A stretch of DNA of 64,000 bases from Ashinkailepas kermadecensis. Lineage: Eukaryota; Arthropoda; Thecostraca; Neolepadidae. The position numbers were made by a program, and so were the translations under genes. This document shows, piece after piece, positions 59,880-64,000 of the stretch. Every line of letters starts with the position of its first letter. Positions within the stretch are counted from its first letter, which is position 1. The stretch spans positions 134,501 to 198,500 of the forward strand of contig JAOTOM010004048.1 in assembly GCA_034440615.1 (NCBI GenBank), written 5' to 3'. The notes under the pieces are model-generated. The model was not told the DNA's origin. It was given only the letters and a program-made list of their open reading frames with translations, and made no database searches.

Positions 59880-61680
59880 GTCTTAGGGCTCCAATCCATT
59901 TTTGTTAGAAGCCCAACGCATTTTCGAAACCCCTGCTCGTTTTCAGGCCCTTGTGCGCTCGTATGGCCCCTGTATGCCTTGAGAGCTTCCGGTGTTTTTT
60001 TTTTTTTTTTTTTAGAGTTCCCGGTATATATAGTTATGGCTACAACGCATGTTTTCGGGCCCTGTCGCTTTTTGCGAGACTGCGCTTTGGAGAGCCAGTC
60101 GCATTTTCGGTCCCCGTTGTGCTCTTAGGGTCCCGCTGTGTTGTTTGTGGCTTCTGGCGCACATTTGTGGGGCCCAAGTACGATTTTGGGGCTTCGGTGC
60201 GATTTTTCTGGGTCCAAGCGCGACTTATCGCGCACAGGCGCGTGGTTCCGGGATCCAACGCCAGTTATCTGGGCTCAACGCGATTGTTGTAGATCTCTTC
60301 TGAATTTTCTTTAACTTCCGAATCCCGGCCTGATTTTTCGAGTCCCTGGCGCCCTGTTTTTGTATCTCACCTCGATTTTCTTCGAGCTCCGGTATGTTTT
60401 TCGATGCCGTACGCGATTTGTCAAGGCACCTGATGACATGTTCGGTGCTCCAGAACCATTGTCCTGACCCGGACTTTTTTTGGAATCCCTCCTTATTTTG
60501 GAGGGCTCCGGCTTTATTTTTCGGATACCGATGCGACTTTGGGGGTCACACGGTGCCTATGTGGGGCCCTAGACGCCAATTGTTGGCAGCCCCGACGTTA
60601 ATTTGTGATGCCCAGACCAAATTTTTGGTACTACCGATGGGAATTGTGGGTCCAAGCGCGAAATTTGGTGCGACCGGTTCGAGTTTGCGGGGCGCGCTGT
60701 ACTTAGCTGTGACCCCAACGCGATCTTGACGGTTCCTGTTGCAGATTTTCGTGCCTCGGAGCGAGTTTTCTGGGGCCCGCCGTATTTACTTGGAGCCCCT
60801 ACGCGAATTCTGGTGGACGGACGCGAATTTGTGTGGCCCCAGCGCGACTTTTGGGGGCCTCGGCTCGATTCTTGGGAGCATATCCCTCTTAGGAGGGAGG
60901 GGGCATTTGCCCCTTTGATGTGTCACTGCGGCCACCGAAGGACTTTTTTTTCAGCCGATGGCACCTTTCGGAGTATAAATGCCCTCCGGGTAATTTTTTT
61001 CCGGACCTGTTCTTAATTTTCCGGTGCTGGGGTCGATTCGATCGAGTCTCGGTGTGAACTTTTGGACATCGAGTACTATTTTTTATAGGCCCTTATGTGA
61101 TATTTTTGGGTCCTGGCACGATTCTTCGGTCTCCAGGTGCGATTTTTTTTCGGTGCCCTGACACGTTTTTCTCCAGTGCCCAACGGGTTTTGGGGGGACT
61201 TTGACCCGATGTTTTGGGGCGCAGAGTGACATTCCGGTTGATAATTGATTTTTGGGGCAGCTGCAAACTTTGGGGTCCAGGCGCGACCTTTTTGGTCCCC
61301 AGTGAGATTTTCAAGGGCTGCGACGCGACTTTTTTTAGTCCAATGTAATCTTTTGTGTCCCGACGTCATTTGCTTGGATCCCTAGCGCGAGTTTTAGCGA
61401 CCTCGACACTTTGTGGGTGTCCAATACGTTTTGGATGCTTTTGGTTTTATTGTTGGGGCCCCAGAGTGATTATCCATGTCCGGATTGTTTTTCGTTGCCC
61501 CGGCTTCATTTGTGTCCCAATGATACTGTTGGGGAACGGTACGACCCATCGTGCCCCTAGCGTGATTTTCATGGTTCGGGCGTGAATTTTTGTACCCCTA
61601 GGCTCAGCGTGATTTTCAGGGGCCCCGGCAGGATCTTTTTGGGCCCATGTCGTGATTTTCAAGTACCCCGGCACGACTCC
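59880..61680 (+). repeat. Highly degenerate ~28-32-bp minisatellite (ggggcccaagcgcgatttt type)
   Basis: ggg(c)cc...(g)cgcgatttttgg-like units follow each other almost without a break, with strong divergence. They produce many short open frames on both strands without protein motifs. A 15-base T-run lies at about 59,996-60,013. Confidence 0.65.
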
Positions 61681-63010
61681 TGCCATTTCAGGGACTTCTT
61701 GGAAATTATAGACCTCCTCTCGCGTCTTAGGGGTCTCGTCTCATTTCCTGGAGCCTCTTTACCGGTTTTGGACGTCTTCTCGTGCGTCCTACCCTCCTCC
61801 GTATTCAATGGTCCGCCTCTCCTGTTTTGGAGGGCCTCCTCCCACATCCTGGGGCCCCTCTAACATGGCATGGGGCTTCCTCTCATGTTCTAGGGGCATC
61901 CTCTGCCAAATTAGGGGCCTCCTGCCACGCCTCGTGGGCTTCCTCCTTTGTCCTCGCAAAGCTTACCCGTCTTGAGGGGATCTTCAATTTTGGAAACCTC
62001 GCCTCCTTCCATACCTGCTACCTACCACTCACATCTTAAGGGCCTTCTCTCATTTCCTGGGAATTCCTTTCGGTCGTCGGGCCTCATTCGGCCCTGGAGA
62101 CCTCCTACTCCATCTCGAGGGACTCCTCTCGAGTCCGGCAGGGGCCTCCTTTTCTTTTCTAGAGGCTTTCTTTTCCAAATTAGGGGCCTCCTCTCACGTC
62201 TTTGGGGCCTCCTGTTCTACGTTTTGATTCTATCTTTGCCCATTTTAAGGGTGGCCTTTTGTCTCCTGGTGGACTCCTGTTCTCTTTCAGGTGCCTCCTC
62301 TTCCAAATTACAAGCAACCTATCCTATCTCAGTTACCTTATCATTTCCTGGGGACCTGCTTACCCGTTTTGAAGCCTTCTTTCTCGCCTGGAGCCATCCC
62401 TCTTATCTAATTGCCCTTCTCTCCTATTTTAGGGGCTTCATCGTTCATCAAAGGGTCTTATTTCCAATCTTATATCGTCCTCTTCCGAATTAAGTGCTTC
62501 CTGACACTTTTCTGGATCATCCTTTTCTATCTTGGTGGAACCTTACCCGTTTTGGGGGCTGCTTTTGCGTCTCCGAAACCTCATCTCATATCCACTGGCT
62601 TTCTCTTCCGTCTTTGGGCCTTCTCTCATTTTCTGAGGTCTCCCTTCCCGTATTGGGGCCTCCTTTGCAATCATGGGGCCTACTTTGCAATCCTGAGGGT
62701 CTCCTTTGCAATCCTGGGGCATCCTTTGCAATTTCTTGGGGCCTCCTTTTCAAACCTGGGGGCCTCCTTTGTAATCCTGGAGGCCTCCTTTGCAATCCTG
62801 GGGGCCACCTTTGCATTCCTGGGGGCCTCCGTGCCAATTGTTGGCACTCTCTTGATTTCTGGGGCCTCCTATCCTCTCCTAGGTGACTCCTTCTTCAAAT
62901 TAGGGGCCTCCCCTCACGTCTTGGAGGCCTCCTCTCATGTCTGGTCGGCCTCCTCTCACGTCTGGGATGCCTCCTCTCATGTCTGGTCGGCCTCCTTGCT
63001 CACCTTTTTC
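61681..63010 (+). repeat. Degenerate GC/pyrimidine-rich minisatellite (ggggcctcct type)
   Basis: Units with ggggcctcctctca(c/t)gtct about 28-32 bases long, changing at about 62,640-62,840 to a compact 20-21-bp form, ggggcctcctttgcaatcct, in about nine copies, then at 62,910-63,000 to cggcctcctctcatgtctgg-type units. The 20-21-bp form is shared with 28,620-28,760. Confidence 0.75.
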
Positions 63011-63033
63011 CTGTGCATTTCCGGATAGGGACC

Positions 63034-63130
63034 TCCTCAAATTTCAGGGGGTGGCGCCCCCCCAGTCTCACGGCAGGGGGGCGACTGCCCCCTCTGTCCC
63101 CTCCCCTCGGTGGCGACGCCCTTGCTTGTA
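63034..63130 (-). repeat. C/G-run repeat end (ggcgtcgccacc type)
   Basis: On the minus strand it reads gggcgtcgccaccgagggg, then G- and C-runs (gcagtcgccccc). Resembles the unit at 54,080 and generic ends of invertebrate dispersed repeats. Confidence 0.4.
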
Positions 63131-63607
63131 CGGCTTGGCCCGCGCGTTCGCCCAGGGGCCCTTTCTGACGGCGCGAGATCATCTCCGGTAACTAGGAACC
63201 CATCCGTCATCCCATGGGCCGTCTTTAACGATCCAGAGCCTTTTCGGTCAGGTAGGAGCCCTTTTTTCGAAAGTTTACGACCTGCTCATAAAATCAGGAG
63301 ACTTGCTTCGGCTTGAGCACCGCCATCAGCCCATAGGCCCTTCATATTGGCTTGGGCCCCTTCGTCAGCCCGGGAGCCCTTCCAACGATCATGGACCCCT
63401 CAGTCGACCTGGAAGCCCACGTTGGCTCAGCCTAGGGTCCTCATCATCTGCCCGTTGGCATTCTTCGTTGACCAGAGGCCCTCTTCATCGGCCCGGGACA
63501 TTATCTTTGAGGCTGCATGACAGGCGCAGTCGATGCGCCCCCACACCCCAAAATCTTCTCCTTGAACCCGGGGCCCTTTCGTAGATCCAGGGGCCCTTCA
63601 CGTCGCC
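63131..63607. other. GC-rich degenerate repeat, no gene
   Basis: ggcccttc/ggagccc phrases recur about every 30 bases. 63,513-63,555 is the third copy of the dispersed ctg.atga...cagtcgatgc motif. Confidence 0.4.
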
Positions 63608-63990
63608 CCAGGGAGCTCTCTCTCCCTCTCTCCCTCTCTCTCCCTCTCTCCCTATCTCCCTCTCTCCCTATCTCCCTCTTCCTCTCTCCCTCCTCCCTCT
63701 CCCTCCCCCTCTCCATCTCCCTATCCCTCTCCATCTCCATCTCCATCTCCATCTCCATCTCCCTCTCTTCTCTCTCTCACTCTCTCTCACTCTGTTTCCG
63801 TTTTGTCTCTGCGCCTTCCTCCGCTTCTGCATCTTCCTCTGCCTCCTCTTTCTCTTTCTCTTTCTCTTGTTCTTACTCTTGCTGTTGCTCTTACTCTGTC
63901 TCTGTATGTGTCTCCGTATGTGCCTCACTGTCTGCCTGCCTCTGCCTCTGCCTCTGTCCGTTCTGTCTGAATTTAGTCCTGAAGGTTCAA
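63608..63990 (+). repeat. (CT)n-rich low-complexity tract
   Basis: Almost pure pyrimidine: ctctctccct, then ctccatctccatctc hexamers near 63,725-63,760, then mixed tctgcctctg. Purine/pyrimidine strand asymmetry could allow triplex formation. Confidence 0.95.
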
Positions 63991-64000
63991 TATTGGTCAG

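Overview
The window reads as a gene-poor, repeat-saturated piece of an animal nuclear genome. There are no bacterial-style operons, ribosome-binding sites or CRISPR arrays, and every recognisable protein-coding stretch belongs to a transposable element, nearly all of them broken. Several non-LTR retrotransposons (CR1/Jockey/I type), a Tc1/mariner-type transposase, Penelope-like remnants, tRNA-like SINE heads and an interstitial CCTAA-type (TTAGG) telomere-like run point to an invertebrate, most likely an arthropod. The species cannot be named from the sequence.

Layout. 0.3-0.7 kb: Penelope-like reverse transcriptase (RT) remnant (-). 3.2-4.5 kb: minisatellites of 31 and 30 bp. 5.4-8.8 and 12.8-13.7 kb: two arrays of one 27-bp, CpG-rich unit, separated by a nearly full-length CR1/Jockey-like element (8.8-12.8 kb, +) that seems to have inserted into the array. 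14.0-16.0 kb: a second, badly decayed non-LTR ORF2 (-). 17.7-23.6 kb: several short arrays (23, 27, 21-22 and 50 bp) and CA/TA tracts. 24.2 kb: Penelope-like fragment. 26.3-31.8 kb: TA tracts, a SINE head, and a Tc1-like transposase in two pieces 3.7 kb apart. 33.9-34.7 kb: 18-bp array. 35.3-36.4 kb: a foldback element, then a fresh 3 x 142-bp triplication holding an exon-like frame. 36.9-40.4 kb: Jockey/I-type element with zinc-knuckle gag, cut off at a GT tract. 41.2-43.6 kb: 16-bp array. 44.6-47.2 kb: CR1-like pseudogene (-). 51.3-54.2 and 59.9-63.0 kb: very degenerate GC-rich minisatellites. 54.9-58.8 kb: a 3.9-kb mirrored (head-to-head) array of a ~166-bp module. The right edge is a CT-rich tract.

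How it fits together. No host pathway is visible. The sequence records repeated tandem amplification and transposon insertion. The most unusual structures are the mirrored 166-bp array with its recurrent TGACCT-n-AGGTCA palindromes, the 27-bp arrays carrying well over one hundred CRE-like GACGTCA cores around a retrotransposon, the exon-like 142-bp triplication, and the Tc1-like transposase whose pieces end at splice-like boundaries in matching phase. Long open frames across the arrays are by-products of the repeat units and are not annotated as genes.
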